DNA from: CAVQKZ01 sp963837325
Lineage (GTDB): Bacteria > Actinomycetota > Actinomycetes > Mycobacteriales > Jatrophihabitantaceae
Assembly: GCA_963837325.1 (NCBI GenBank)
Contig: CAWIMV010000001.1
Coordinates: 2,728,001-2,792,000 of the forward strand
Direction: 5' to 3'
DNA: 64,000 bases
Shown here: positions 8,265-17,703 of the stretch, one piece after another
Position numbering within the stretch: position 1 is the stretch's first letter
Layout: each line of letters begins with the position of its first letter
Made by a program: the position numbers and the translations under genes
Notes under the pieces: generated by a model
What the model saw: the letters and a program-made list of their open reading frames with translations, nothing else
What the model was told of the DNA's origin: nothing
The model's database searches: none

Positions 8265-8912
8265 TCATCCCGGCCCAGGCGGCTTCCCGACCCGAGCCGC
8301 GGCTTCGGCTCGGTCTCTCACCTGGAGCTTGGTCAGGATCGCCGAGACGTAGTTGCTTGTGGTCTTACGCGAAAGCCCGAGCTGGCTCGCGATCTGCGCG
8401 TTCGTGTGTTTCTGTGCGATCAGATGCAGGACGTCACGCTCTCTGTTGGTGAGCATCGGGAACGCATCGGGAGCGATTGAGGGGTGCGGGCGGGCAAAGT
8501 AGTCGAGCACTCGAGTGGCGATGGTCGGGCTGAATATCGCCTCGCCGTTGGCGACGGCACGGATCGCCCGCAACAGGTCGTCGCGCGCCGAGTCCTTCAA
8601 GACGTACCCACGAGCCCCGGCACGCAGCGCGGCGAACACGGAGGCGTCATCCGCGAACATCGTGAGCATCAGCACGGCCACCTCGGGCGCGTCTGCGGCG
8701 ATCCGGCTTGCCGTGTCGATGCCGTTGAGCCCGGGCATGTTTACGTCGAGCAGCGCTACATCGACGCTATTGCCCGCCAGTGCGAGCAACGCCTCCTCTC
8801 CGTCTTGCGCCTCAGCTGCGAGCTGCAGGTCGTCAGTGGCTTCGAGCATCGTGCGCAATCCGTCGCGGTAGAGCGGATGGTCGTCGGCGACGAGCACCCG
8901 GATGGGAGTCAT
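8265..8912 (-). CDS. NarL/LuxR-family response regulator
   Basis: A 215-residue regulator. Receiver domain residues 1-120: acidic pair DD at 10-11, phospho-acceptor Asp in LLDVNMPG near residue 57, then Thr in MLTMF and Lys in VLKDS. The C-terminal LuxR-type HTH (about 148-205) has LTNRERDVLHLIAQ and NAQIASQLGLSRKTTSNYVS. The start overlaps the stop of the kinase gene (ATGA), so the two are a coupled two-component pair. It is last in a three-gene operon with an upstream membrane protein. Confidence 0.93.
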   Translation of the reverse strand: MTPIRVLVADDHPLYRDGLRTMLEATDDLQLAAEAQDGEEALLALAGNSVDVALLDVNMPGLNGIDTASRIAADAPEVAVLMLTMFADDASVFAALRAGARGYVLKDSARDDLLRAIRAVANGEAIFSPTIATRVLDYFARPHPSIAPDAFPMLTNRERDVLHLIAQKHTNAQIASQLGLSRKTTSNYVSAILTKLQVRDRAEAAARVGKPPGPG

Positions 8913-10918
8913 TTCACTCCTTCGGGCGACATGCTGAACGGCAGCCAAGTGGAGACTCGAGTTCCGCCGGCCGCCGGTTCGTCGAGGGTGCAGCGGCCAC
9001 CCAGCTCCGCGGCGCGTTCGCGCATCGACGCCAGCCCGACGCCGCCTGGATTGCGATTTCGCAACCCATTCCCGTGGTCCTCGACCACCAGGCTGAGCCC
9101 GTCGTCGATTGCGACGGTGACCAGTGCGTGCTTGGTGCCGGAGTGCTTGAGCACATTCATCAGCGCCTCCTGACATATTCGGTAGGCAGCTACCTCAACC
9201 GCGGCGGGCAGCGTTGGCAACTCCTCCGGGCCTCGAACCTCGATGTCGACGGTGTGGCCCAGCTCCGAGATCCGCTCCCGCAACGCCTGCATCAGGCCGA
9301 GCTCGTCGAGGGCCGGCGGTCTGAGCTCCTCGACTATTGCCCGGATGTCTCCGACGGCCGCGCGCAGAGTGCGCTGGAGGTCGCCCAGCAGGCGCCCGGA
9401 CCGGGCCGGATCCCGGTCGACCAGGTCGGCCGCGGTCGCAGCGGTCAGTCCGGCGGCGGCGAGCGTCGGCGCCAGACCGTCGTGCAGGTCCCGTCGCAGC
9501 CGCCGGCGCGACTCCTCCCGAGCGAACACGAGTTGCTCGCGCGCCAGTTGCAACTGGGCCGCGCTGCGACGAAGGCTCACCGTCAGCTGGACGGCGTGGA
9601 CGGCTCCTCCCGCCTGACCGGCCAAGTCGACCAGCAGCGACCGGTCGGCGGACGAAAGACGGTGCCGGTCGTCGTAGCCGACCATCAGCGTCCCCACCTG
9701 CTCGCCACCGTGCAGCAGCGGCAACGTGAGGAGATTGGCGGTCGGGACTCCGGTCTGTGCCGCGAGAGGCAATCCGGTCTCATCGGCCACGGCAACGGCA
9801 ACGTACGGCGCGCGAAGGGAACGGCGGATGGTCGCCACCAGACGAGTGGGGACGTCGTCTTCTGGGGTCGAGGCGGCGAGTTGCCTGCCCAGGTCGGTGA
9901 GCGCGGCGTACGGCTCAGCCCGAAGGCCATAGACGAGCCGGCGCACCCGGACCTGCAGCCACGACCGCAACGGGCCGAACACCAGAGCGATGATGGTCGC
10001 CGCGACGAGTGGAGCCAGGTGGGAGCCGTGCCGCCCAGCGAGCACCCCGATCGTCGCGACTACACCCAGGTATCCCGCCGCCACAGCCACCGATAGCGCC
10101 GCGAAGACGAGTGTTCGGGAAATGACCACGTCAACGTCGAAGAGGTTGCCGACAAGCATCGCGATGCTGATGCAAATGGGCACGACGAGCAGAGCCAAGA
10201 AGCTCACCACGCTCTGGAAGGTGTCGTACGACGACCCGGCGGCGACCAGATCCGGGAACCTGCCCGGGGCGAAGTACGGGAGCGAGACTGCCAACTCCGC
10301 AGCGAGGAACGTGCAGATCCCGTAGACGACCCACTTGGTTCGAGCCCGCAATTCAGGGTCGGACTCCCGCCGAAAGCGCCTGACCTGGGCGGCAACCGGA
10401 ACCCCGAAGCCGACGAAGTACACGACACCACCCAGTACGTCGGGGAGGGTGCCCGGCGCAACGGCGGCGACAACGATCTGCCACCCGGCGAATCCGACGC
10501 AGATGGCTTTCAGCCACGCCGGCACGAAGTGGCCGTCGGGAAACGCGGACAGCGTCACCACGCTGAGCGTCAGTGATAACGCGACCAGGCTCCGCCCGAG
10601 GGCTGCGTCTGAGGTACCGATAGTGGCATCGGAGACGGGTGTCGCCACCCCGTTCGCCAGCAGCATGCTCGCGACCAACGTGCCCATCCTCGTGGGCGCG
10701 CCCCGAAGCAACAGGAGCGTGCCCGAGCCGATCCAAACTGCGGCCCAGACGAGATCCAGGATCTCCGGGCGGACGCCGGGCGGGTGCTCGAGCACCGCGA
10801 GCACGGCGACCGCCGCGGTCAAGACGACCGCGGCGGTCCAGCCGGCCCCGCTCAATGCCCTCGCCCCCCAGCGAGAAAGTGCCCGCGTGGGGTGATCAAG
10901 CTCCATGGGCACCAGCAT
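8909..10918 (-). CDS. NarL-type sensor histidine kinase with multi-span membrane domain and GAF domain
   Basis: A 669-residue kinase. Roughly ten hydrophobic helices fill residues 20-330, then a GAF-like domain (about 345-455), a HisKA_3 domain with the phospho-acceptor His in RRDLHDGLAPTL (about 480), and an HATPase domain with KHSG, EDHGNG and GGVGLASMRERA. The N-terminal helices are more numerous than in ordinary NarX/DesK sensors and suggest sensing in or near the membrane. A start four codons later is also possible. It is translated just after a small membrane protein gene (three bases between), which may be its accessory sensor. Confidence 0.9.
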   Translation of the reverse strand: MLVPMELDHPTRALSRWGARALSGAGWTAAVVLTAAVAVLAVLEHPPGVRPEILDLVWAAVWIGSGTLLLLRGAPTRMGTLVASMLLANGVATPVSDATIGTSDAALGRSLVALSLTLSVVTLSAFPDGHFVPAWLKAICVGFAGWQIVVAAVAPGTLPDVLGGVVYFVGFGVPVAAQVRRFRRESDPELRARTKWVVYGICTFLAAELAVSLPYFAPGRFPDLVAAGSSYDTFQSVVSFLALLVVPICISIAMLVGNLFDVDVVISRTLVFAALSVAVAAGYLGVVATIGVLAGRHGSHLAPLVAATIIALVFGPLRSWLQVRVRRLVYGLRAEPYAALTDLGRQLAASTPEDDVPTRLVATIRRSLRAPYVAVAVADETGLPLAAQTGVPTANLLTLPLLHGGEQVGTLMVGYDDRHRLSSADRSLLVDLAGQAGGAVHAVQLTVSLRRSAAQLQLAREQLVFAREESRRRLRRDLHDGLAPTLAAAGLTAATAADLVDRDPARSGRLLGDLQRTLRAAVGDIRAIVEELRPPALDELGLMQALRERISELGHTVDIEVRGPEELPTLPAAVEVAAYRICQEALMNVLKHSGTKHALVTVAIDDGLSLVVEDHGNGLRNRNPGGVGLASMRERAAELGGRCTLDEPAAGGTRVSTWLPFSMSPEGVK

Positions 10919-10921
10919 CGG

Positions 10922-11557
10922 TCACAGAGTCGCCGATGTCGCCGGATGGGACCGGCTTACCGGTGCGACCGCGTCCGATCCGGCCGCCCTGTCCCACATT
11001 GTCGCCCGGATCATGGCCAGGCCGGACACGCCCATCAACAGGTAGTTCGGCGCCGGGGACCGCAATGCGTCGGCCAAGGGTCCGACGAGCCCGTCGGCCG
11101 CAGCCACGACGACGCTCGCGACGAGCGCCCACGCCGCCCATCGCGGGTAGGTGTTCGAGCGCCACGTCGCCACCGCGAGCACGATCAGGCCAACGGGCAC
11201 CAGCATCAGCCCGAAGAAGGCCAGCGTTCCCCACACCCCGGCGTGATAGGCGTCGAGGTCGTAGAGGCTGCTCGGGGAGAACGCCCCCAGGACGAGGTGG
11301 GGGATCTCGAGCAAGGCCAGGCCAAGGCAGAGGATCGATGTGCCGATCCAGCCGTTCACAGCAGCGCGCGACGACTGCCCTCGTTGATAGGCGACCAGTC
11401 CGGCAAGCCCCAGCGAGATACCGACCAAGCCGAGCGAGGCCGCCGGTCGGATCATGGAGCTGCGAGCCGAAGAAGGATAGATCAGGTAGGCGACGGTCAG
11501 GCACAGACCGCCAGTGAGCAGGACAGCGCCCCATCGGCGCATGGTGTGAGTTGTCAT
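10922..11557 (-). CDS. Six-helix membrane protein, first gene of a two-component operon
   Basis: A 211-residue integral membrane protein with about six hydrophobic segments and short basic loops; no family recognised. The ATG at 11555-11557 (MTTHTMRRW) is chosen because upstream residues are charged and unlike a membrane protein start. It ends three bases before the kinase gene. The membrane part of the kinase is similarly hydrophobic, and a sensor accessory or a target of the system are both plausible. Function is not known. Confidence 0.7.
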   Translation of the reverse strand: MTTHTMRRWGAVLLTGGLCLTVAYLIYPSSARSSMIRPAASLGLVGISLGLAGLVAYQRGQSSRAAVNGWIGTSILCLGLALLEIPHLVLGAFSPSSLYDLDAYHAGVWGTLAFFGLMLVPVGLIVLAVATWRSNTYPRWAAWALVASVVVAAADGLVGPLADALRSPAPNYLLMGVSGLAMIRATMWDRAAGSDAVAPVSRSHPATSATL

Positions 11558-11811
11558 GCCGCAACTCCACCGCAGCCTGCACCCACGCGGCAGAGTCACC
11601 GATCCCGGAAACTTGGGAAGTTCCTGAACCCAGTCAGCCGAATCGAGTTCTGGCTACCGATGAGAGCGACGAGGGTGTAGGGCTGCTTTGAGCGGTCGGG
11701 CGACGCTAGCGGGCACAGCGCCACAGGAGAACAGTGATCATCGGCGTGGGCGAATCGACGCGCCGCAGGGTCCGACGATCATCGAGCGTTCGTTGCGGAT
11801 AGGAGTACGGC

Positions 11812-12165
11812 ATGCGCGCCACGCGAGTCTTCGCCAACCTTCGAGTGACTGACATTGAGGCAGCGAAGGGTTTCTACACCGAGTACCTCGGGCTGAGTAC
11901 CGAAGAGTTCAACATGGGATGGGTCGCCCGCTACAGCTCTCCCGACGGCCGGGCGAACGTCCAGCTGGTAACCCGCGACGCAACCGCGCCTGAAGACTCC
12001 GTCATTTCCGTACCCACGGACGACGTCGAGGGTGCCTACGAAGAAGCGCAAAGACTCGGCTACGAGATCGTGCACCCGATAACCACCGAGCCATGGGGTG
12101 TGCGCCGGTTCTTCGTCCGAGCACCCGACGGCAACGTGATCAACATCGTGGACCACCGCGACTGA
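11812..12165 (+). CDS. VOC-family glyoxalase-like protein
   Basis: A 117-residue VOC protein with FANLRVTDIEAAKGFYTEYL at the start, a central RANVQLVTRD strand and VRRFFVRAPDGNVINIVDHR at the end, the layout of glyoxalase/bleomycin-resistance-fold dimers. The usual N-terminal metal His is replaced (Asn in ANLRV), so metal binding may differ. The ATG follows an AGGAG by about seven bases. It stands alone between divergent and convergent neighbours. Confidence 0.8.
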   Translation: MRATRVFANLRVTDIEAAKGFYTEYLGLSTEEFNMGWVARYSSPDGRANVQLVTRDATAPEDSVISVPTDDVEGAYEEAQRLGYEIVHPITTEPWGVRRFFVRAPDGNVINIVDHRD

Positions 12166-12205
12166 CACAACGGGCTTGAGGCCTATGCCGGCGCAGCCAC
12201 TGGGT

Positions 12206-12772
12206 CTAGTAGTCGTAGCGCACGATCGCGCGCCGCAGCGATGGCGTGTGCACGATCCGGAATCCGGCAGCCAGGAACGCGCTGAGCGCTCCGACATGCA
12301 TCTCGCCCCAGCTGACCTCCTTGCCCGGCGCCGGCTTCATCGGGTAGGCCTCGACGGCGCGGGCGCCATGGTCGCGGGGCAGGTCGATTGTGCCGCCGAC
12401 GAGCGCACGGCTCACGCCCTGGTGACGGAAGCCGGGTCGGGTCACGAAACAGGTGACGGCCCAGACGCTCGCGTCGTCCTTGTCCTCGTTGCGGTCCTTC
12501 CATGTCGGCTGGCGTAGGTAGCTGTAGTCGCAGCGCGGTGCGATCGAGCACCAACCAACCGGCTCGCCGTCGAGATAGGCCACGAGTCCGTGCCCCTCGA
12601 TCACTTGGTCGCGGAGCAGTTCGCGGCGGCCCTGGACGTCGTCGGAATTCCGCGCGTACCAGCCCATGCGATAGCCCTGGCACTGGCAGCGCGCGGGCTG
12701 ACCCCTGGTGCCGAAGATCGTTTGGACATCGTCGAACCGCGACTCGTTGACGGGCTGGACGGAAATCGTCAT
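12206..12772 (-). CDS. GNAT-family N-acetyltransferase
   Basis: A 188-residue acetyl-CoA-dependent transferase. Motif A is seen in WAVTCFVTRPGFRHQGVSRA followed by LVGGTIDLPRDHGARAVEAY. Two Cys lie early (RCQCQGYRM) in a pattern seen in a GNAT group of actinomycetes. The ATG at 12770-12772 (MTISVQPVNE) is preferred over longer frames, whose upstream residues do not look like a protein. The target is unknown. Confidence 0.82.
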   Translation of the reverse strand: MTISVQPVNESRFDDVQTIFGTRGQPARCQCQGYRMGWYARNSDDVQGRRELLRDQVIEGHGLVAYLDGEPVGWCSIAPRCDYSYLRQPTWKDRNEDKDDASVWAVTCFVTRPGFRHQGVSRALVGGTIDLPRDHGARAVEAYPMKPAPGKEVSWGEMHVGALSAFLAAGFRIVHTPSLRRAIVRYDY

Positions 12773-12885
12773 GAGCACATCGTGGGCCATCGCGACGCAA
12801 ACGCAATATGCCGCCCGTCGCGGTTCCAAGACGGTCAGGTCCTGGGCACCGCTCATGCCGTGAGCGAGAGCAGTCGAGCCGGCGG

Positions 12886-13704
12886 TCAGATGATGATGCC
12901 TCGCACATCCAGCAGTGGCCGGCACAGCTCTGAAGGGCCGTCGAAAACCACGCCATCCGACGGCACGGCTCCCCCGGTCAGCCACCGCCAACCTGCGTCG
13001 GTTGTAAACGCCGCCTGGGCGTCCGGCGCCTCGACCACGCCCTCAGCGAGCGCCCACCGTGCCGACCTGTCGCTGACCAAGTGCCAAGTACCACCGACCG
13101 CCAGGTCGACCTGCACCGTCGTGCCCGCCGAGGCAGCCACGCGGTACTGGTGCGGCAGAGCCCAGACGAAGGTACGCAGCACGACGGGCAGGTAACGCTC
13201 GGCGTAGTCGTCGACCCGGCCAACGGCCTCGCGCATCTGCATCTGATGCACCCACCGCTCGGTCAGGTCCTGCGCAATGTCGAACCAGACCGGGACCGGG
13301 CCGTCACTGGCCCAACTGACCCGTCCGTCGCCCAGCAAATCCATGGACGCGTAGGAGGAATCCACCTGCTGACCCGACCACTCGAGCAGCTCGGCAATCA
13401 CCCGCCCGCTCAGTCCCTTAGCGCCGTCGATCCACCGCTGGTTCTTCGCCGCCAATTCAGCCACGAAGGATTCGTGGTCGTTCATGGCCAGCAGTCCGGT
13501 CAGGTCCCCGTCACGGTCGCGGGAGAGCCAACCGAGGTCATCGTCGAGTAGATGCAACGCCAGGTCCTTGACCGTCCATCCGGGAGCCGCGCTTGGCGTT
13601 GCCCAATCCTGGGGCGAGAGGGACCGTAACAAGTGCAGAAGGTCCTGACGCTCGTTGCGCAAGAGCGGCCGTACGTCCGTGACCGCAACGCCGAACAAGT
13701 CCAT
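12886..13704 (-). CDS. Mycothiol-dependent DinB/maleylpyruvate isomerase-type protein
   Basis: A 272-residue protein with an N-terminal four-helix DinB-like domain, typified by SLSPQDWATPSAAPGWTVKD and LALHLLDDDLGWLSR with the metal-type His, then RWVHQMQMREAVGR, and a C-terminal alpha/beta domain ending near SELCRPLLDVRG. Relatives are annotated as maleylpyruvate isomerase-family, mycothiol-dependent enzymes. No aromatic pathway gene is close, so the substrate is unknown. A shorter family member is encoded at 52110-52688. Confidence 0.8.
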   Translation of the reverse strand: MDLFGVAVTDVRPLLRNERQDLLHLLRSLSPQDWATPSAAPGWTVKDLALHLLDDDLGWLSRDRDGDLTGLLAMNDHESFVAELAAKNQRWIDGAKGLSGRVIAELLEWSGQQVDSSYASMDLLGDGRVSWASDGPVPVWFDIAQDLTERWVHQMQMREAVGRVDDYAERYLPVVLRTFVWALPHQYRVAASAGTTVQVDLAVGGTWHLVSDRSARWALAEGVVEAPDAQAAFTTDAGWRWLTGGAVPSDGVVFDGPSELCRPLLDVRGIII

Positions 13705-13932
13705 GCGGGCATCATGCCTTTGGCGCCAGACATCGCGCGATTTGCCGGCCGGGAATTATTTGGAGCACCCAGTCGAGCCGGTCGCTCGGTCGTTGATCAT
13801 CTCGCGTCTAGTGCGCGAAATTGCCGCCATTCGAACACCAAACGCGAGTTGATCAGCGATTGGGCGGTGCGACAGATCTGCCCACTCGCGGTCGACCCGG
13901 ATTTACCACCACGGCGCGCCGGACGAGATCGC

Positions 13933-16900
13933 TCAACGCGCTACTCGTCGGCGGAACCGTACCGTCAGTTCGAGCCCGAGGAGCACCAGGAGGGCGCCCA
14001 GGACGATCAATCCGGAGACATGGGTCCCGGTGTTGGCCAGCGTTCCCGGCGACCCGGCCGATGCCGGCGCACCCGGCGCCGCAGCGATCGTAAAGGTGTA
14101 GCTCAGGACCGCGCTCCCGGCGGCATCCGACACCACGATGGTGTGTGCCCCGGCGGCCAGGCCGCTCGGCACCGTCAGCTGGAAGGTCGCGGCGCCGTCC
14201 GCGTCTGTAGTGACCGAGCCGAGCGTTACCGGTGTGGAATGCAGCGTCAGCGAGTACGCACTGTCAGGCACGAAGTAGGACAGCTGCAGCGTGATTCGCG
14301 CGCCGGCCGCGAGCGTGGGATCGGCGCCGAGGGCATTTGCCTCGCTGTCGCTCGCCGTGACCGATGGAGCGGGCACCGTGAGCGTCGCGGCGTCGGTGTC
14401 GACCACGCCCACGCCGTTGGTGAAGCGGGCCAGGTACTGCGTGGCGTCGTCCGCGCCGGTGAGTGTGCCGGTCGTATAGGTGGTCGTAGTCGCGCCGGCG
14501 ATGGCGACGAAGGTGGTCCCGCCGTCGGTCGACCTCAGCCACTGTACGGTCGGCGTCGGTTTCGCCGTGGCGTCAGCGGTGAAGGTCGCTGTGCCGCCGC
14601 CCGGCCGGGTCTGGTCGAGCGGTTGGGTCGTGATCGTGGCGGCGGAGCCGACGGTCAGGGCGGCCGGGTCCGTGGTGGCCGACCCGCTGCCGTTGGTGAA
14701 CACGGCGTCGTAGACGTTGCCGTCGTCCTGGTCGGTGAGCACGGGCGTCGTGTAACTCGCCGAGGTAGCGCCCACGATCGGAGTGAAGGTCGTGCCACCG
14801 TCCAGCGACAGTTGCCATTGCACGGTGGGGGTCGGCGTTCCGGAGGCGGTGGCGCTGAAGGTCACCGTGCCGCCGGCGTTCGCACCGCCGTCGCTGGGCT
14901 GGGTCCCGATGACGGGGGCATAGTCGACGGTCAGCGTTGCTGCAGCGGTGGTGGCGCTGTCGGTGTCATTGGTGAACACGGCCTGGTACTGGTTGCCGTC
15001 GTCGGCCGAGGTCAGCGTCGGCGTGGTGTAGGACGTGGCCGTCTCACCGCTGATGTCGGCGAAGCTCTGCCCGCCGTCGGTCGAGAGCTGCCACTGCACG
15101 GTTGGGGCGGGATTTCCGCTCGCCGCCGCACTGAACGACGCGGTATCGCCGACTGCGACAGTCTGCGACGCCGGGTCGATCGTGACGGTCGGGGCGGAGG
15201 TGACCGTGATCGTCGCGGCGGCCGTGGTTGCATCATCGGTGCTGTTCGTGAAGATCGCCTGGTACTGATTGCCGTCGTCTGCGGCGGTCAGCGCCGGAGT
15301 CGTATACGAGGCGGACGTCGCGTTGAGGATGTCGGCGAAGCTCGTCCCGCCATCGGTCGAGCGCTGCCACTGCACGCTCGGCACCGGCTCACCGGACGCC
15401 GAAGCGGTGAGGGTGACCGTCGTGCCCGCAGCCGCCGTCTGGGTCGTCGGCGAGCTCGTGATGACCGGGGCGTAGTCCACGGTCAGCGTCACCGCCGTGG
15501 TCGTGGCCGTGCCGGCGCTGTTGGTGAACACGGCCTGGTACTGAATACCGTTGTCAGCCGCCGTCAGCGTCGGGGTCTGATAGGACGTCGACGTCTCGCC
15601 GCTGATGTCGGCGAAGCTCGCCCCGCCATCGGTCGAGCGCTGCCACTGCACGCTCGGGGCCGGGTTGCCGCTCGCGGCCACCATAAACATTACGGAGTCG
15701 CCGGCCGCCACCGTTACCGACGTCGGAAGATCCGTCGTGACGGTCGGGGCGTAGGTGACGGTGATCGTCGCGGCCGATGTCGCAGTGCTGTTGACCGAGT
15801 TGGTGAACACCGCCTGGTACTGGTTGCCGTCGTCGGAGCGGGTCATTGCCGGTGTCACGTAAGACGTCGACGTCGCACCGACGATGTCGGTGAACAGCGA
15901 TCCGCCGTCAGTCGACAGTTGCCACCGCACGCTCGGCGCCGGCTCACCGGACGCCACGGCGGTCAGTGTCGCTGTCGCACCGACGCCGACGCTTTGACTC
16001 GACGGTGAGGTCGTGATCAGCGGGGCGTATTCGACGGTCAGCGTCGCTATAGCGGTCGTGGCGCTGTCGGCACTGTTGGTGAACACGGCCTGGTATTGGT
16101 TGCCGTTGTCGGACGGGCTGAGCGTGGGCGTGGTGTAGGACGTTGAGGTCGCGCCGCCGATGTCGGCGAAGCTTCCCCCACCGTCGGTCGAGACCTGCCA
16201 CTGGATTTCAGGAGAGGGGTAGCCGGTGGCCGCGGCGGTGAACGTCACGGTCGAGCCGGCGGCCGCGGTCTGCGTCGTCGGCGAGGTGGTGACGACCGGC
16301 ACCGACGTCGGGTTCACGGCATTGGACGGCGCGGAGCTGGCGCTGTCCGGAGTCGAGTTGGCGACGACGGCGAAGGTGTAGCTGTCACCTGGCGTAAGTC
16401 CAAGCACGGTGCAGCTCGTGCTGGCGCCCGTGCAGGTCTGGCCGCCGTTGAGGGCGTTGGTGCTGTCGGTCGCGGTCACGGTGTAGCCGCTGATCCCGAA
16501 GCCCCAGTCGTAGGCCGAGTCGGTCCAGCTGACGTCGGCCCGGCCGATGCCGGCGGTGGCCGTCGCGCCGGTCGGCGCGTCCGGCGCGGTGGCGGTGAAC
16601 GTCAGCGTGAGGCTGGCCGGCGTGTTGATCGCGGGGCCGGTCGTGCCGCCGAGCGGGACGAAGGACGAACCGCCGCCGCCACCACCACCTGCGAGGCCCG
16701 CGCTACCCGTTCCGCCTGATCCCCCGCCGTAGTAGCCGGCCCCGCCGCCACCGCCGAAAATATATGCGAAGGAATTGCCGCCGCCATAGCCCAATGAACC
16801 GTCCATTCCCGGGTTGCCGTTGTCGGACGTGCCACCCGCACCTCCGGCGACCTGGGTGCCGGCGCCGCCGCCGTGGGCATTTCCAGAGCTGGTGCCGTCC

Positions 16901-17475
16901 GCACCAGCCGCGCCGCCGGCCGGGCCGAATATCCCGCCGCCACCGCCACCGGCCGCGACCAACAGGCGACTGGCCAGCGACCCGTCCGTTCGCACGTCCG
17001 ATGCGCCGCCGCCACCACCACCACCGTCGAAGCCGCCGACGCCGCCGCCGTTGTATCCGCCGGAGCCGCCGTTGGAGTCGGGTCCGCCACCGTTGCCCCC
17101 AACAAAGACGAGGAGGCTCGCAGCGCCCGAGACGTCGACCACACCACTGGCGTAACCACCCGCTCCGCCGCCGGTCTGGTTGAAGTAGTCGACTCCGCCG
17201 GACGCACCCCACGCGTCCACCTGGGCGGTCGTCACGCCCGCCGGCATCGGCAGGGTGTACTGCCCCGCGTCCAGGTACGTGCACGTGACGCTCTGGCCGG
17301 ACACCCCGCAGTTGCCCGGTGCGGTCGCGGTGGCGGCCGCCGCTTGAGTCGCGGTGACGAACATGACGCCGCCGGCCGCGGCAGCAAGCGCAAACGCGAG
17401 GGTGCCGCGGAGACCGGCCCCCGTTGCACCTGGGCGCACGGGCAGGCGTGAGATTTTGGGTCGCGACGAAAGCAT
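13933..17475 (-). CDS. Cell-wall-anchored surface protein: polyglycine domain, FN3 domain, seven Ig-like repeats, LAxTG signal
   Basis: A 1180-residue exported protein. Signal peptide about 1-47 with an Ala-rich core; a glycine-rich domain about 52-293 with runs such as GGGGGGGASDVR and RLLVAAGGGGGG, like the polyglycine domain of ALK/LTK receptors; an FN3-like module 297-391; seven Ig-like repeats of about 92 residues (392-1036), each with VQWQ.STDGG...F, TSY.TP.L...D.G.QY and AVFTN; a further beta domain; then LANTG (1146-1150), a hydrophobic helix and RFRRRVAR. LAxTG is the motif of class E sortases. The start is the ATG at 17473-17475 behind GGAGGA (17482-17487). A role in adhesion or cell-surface contact is inference. 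Confidence 0.85.
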   Translation of the reverse strand: MLSSRPKISRLPVRPGATGAGLRGTLAFALAAAAGGVMFVTATQAAAATATAPGNCGVSGQSVTCTYLDAGQYTLPMPAGVTTAQVDAWGASGGVDYFNQTGGGAGGYASGVVDVSGAASLLVFVGGNGGGPDSNGGSGGYNGGGVGGFDGGGGGGGASDVRTDGSLASRLLVAAGGGGGGIFGPAGGAAGADGTSSGNAHGGGAGTQVAGGAGGTSDNGNPGMDGSLGYGGGNSFAYIFGGGGGAGYYGGGSGGTGSAGLAGGGGGGGSSFVPLGGTTGPAINTPASLTLTFTATAPDAPTGATATAGIGRADVSWTDSAYDWGFGISGYTVTATDSTNALNGGQTCTGASTSCTVLGLTPGDSYTFAVVANSTPDSASSAPSNAVNPTSVPVVTTSPTTQTAAAGSTVTFTAAATGYPSPEIQWQVSTDGGGSFADIGGATSTSYTTPTLSPSDNGNQYQAVFTNSADSATTAIATLTVEYAPLITTSPSSQSVGVGATATLTAVASGEPAPSVRWQLSTDGGSLFTDIVGATSTSYVTPAMTRSDDGNQYQAVFTNSVNSTATSAATITVTYAPTVTTDLPTSVTVAAGDSVMFMVAASGNPAPSVQWQRSTDGGASFADISGETSTSYQTPTLTAADNGIQYQAVFTNSAGTATTTAVTLTVDYAPVITSSPTTQTAAAGTTVTLTASASGEPVPSVQWQRSTDGGTSFADILNATSASYTTPALTAADDGNQYQAIFTNSTDDATTAAATITVTSAPTVTIDPASQTVAVGDTASFSAAASGNPAPTVQWQLSTDGGQSFADISGETATSYTTPTLTSADDGNQYQAVFTNDTDSATTAAATLTVDYAPVIGTQPSDGGANAGGTVTFSATASGTPTPTVQWQLSLDGGTTFTPIVGATSASYTTPVLTDQDDGNVYDAVFTNGSGSATTDPAALTVGSAATITTQPLDQTRPGGGTATFTADATAKPTPTVQWLRSTDGGTTFVAIAGATTTTYTTGTLTGADDATQYLARFTNGVGVVDTDAATLTVPAPSVTASDSEANALGADPTLAAGARITLQLSYFVPDSAYSLTLHSTPVTLGSVTTDADGAATFQLTVPSGLAAGAHTIVVSDAAGSAVLSYTFTIAAAPGAPASAGSPGTLANTGTHVSGLIVLGALLVLLGLELTVRFRRRVAR
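14368..16302 (-). repeat. Seven tandem ~276-base repeats encoding Ig-like domains
   Basis: Seven in-frame units of about 276 bases encode one Ig-like domain each. Units differ at many codons, so this is an old family rather than a fresh expansion, although neighbouring units 3-5 look closer to each other. Such arrays can gain or lose units by recombination and can confuse short-read assembly. Confidence 0.85.
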
Positions 17476-17533
17476 TGGGTGTCCTCCGGGTGGCCGAGAC
17501 GTAGCCACCCCCGCGGACTGACCTCAGCATCCA

Positions 17534-17551
17534 CTGAATACGGCGATTCAG
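17534..17551. promoter_or_regulatory. Inverted repeat before the surface-protein gene
   Basis: CTGAAT-ACGGCG-ATTCAG, a perfect 6-base inverted repeat about 60 bases upstream of the start of the Ig-repeat protein on the minus strand. It is a candidate operator; no promoter boxes are clear beside it. Confidence 0.35.
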
Positions 17552-17674
17552 CTAATCCGGCTACGACAAATCGCGCATTGCTGTCGATCTTGATACGCCG
17601 CAGACGTCAGCACTCAACTAGCCCGGCCCGGTATCCCGTCCGAGTGCTCTCGGCGGCCCGCGATCGATCGCTCC

Positions 17675-17703
17675 TTGACAGGTTCACAATTTGACTCCAT
17701 AGT
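17675..17703 (+). promoter_or_regulatory. Sigma70-type promoter for the lipoprotein gene
   Basis: TTGACA at 17675-17680, a 17-base spacer and CATAGT at 17698-17703. It points at the lipoprotein gene starting at 17796. The -35 box is a full consensus match, unusual for this G+C-rich window. Confidence 0.6.

Noticed and set aside
13633..16008. 791-codon rightward open frame antisense to the Ig-repeat gene
   Set aside because: Its Arg/Gly-rich, repeated sequence mirrors the Ig repeats on the other strand; there is no signal peptide or domain, and the sense gene has a clear signal, domains and sorting motif.
14368..16302. CRISPR or satellite array
   Set aside because: Units of about 276 bases are in frame and encode Ig folds; there are no short repeats with unique spacers.
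13933..17475. PE_PGRS-type protein
   Set aside because: Glycine-rich, but it has a Sec signal instead of a PE domain, and the C-terminus is an Ig stalk with LAxTG.
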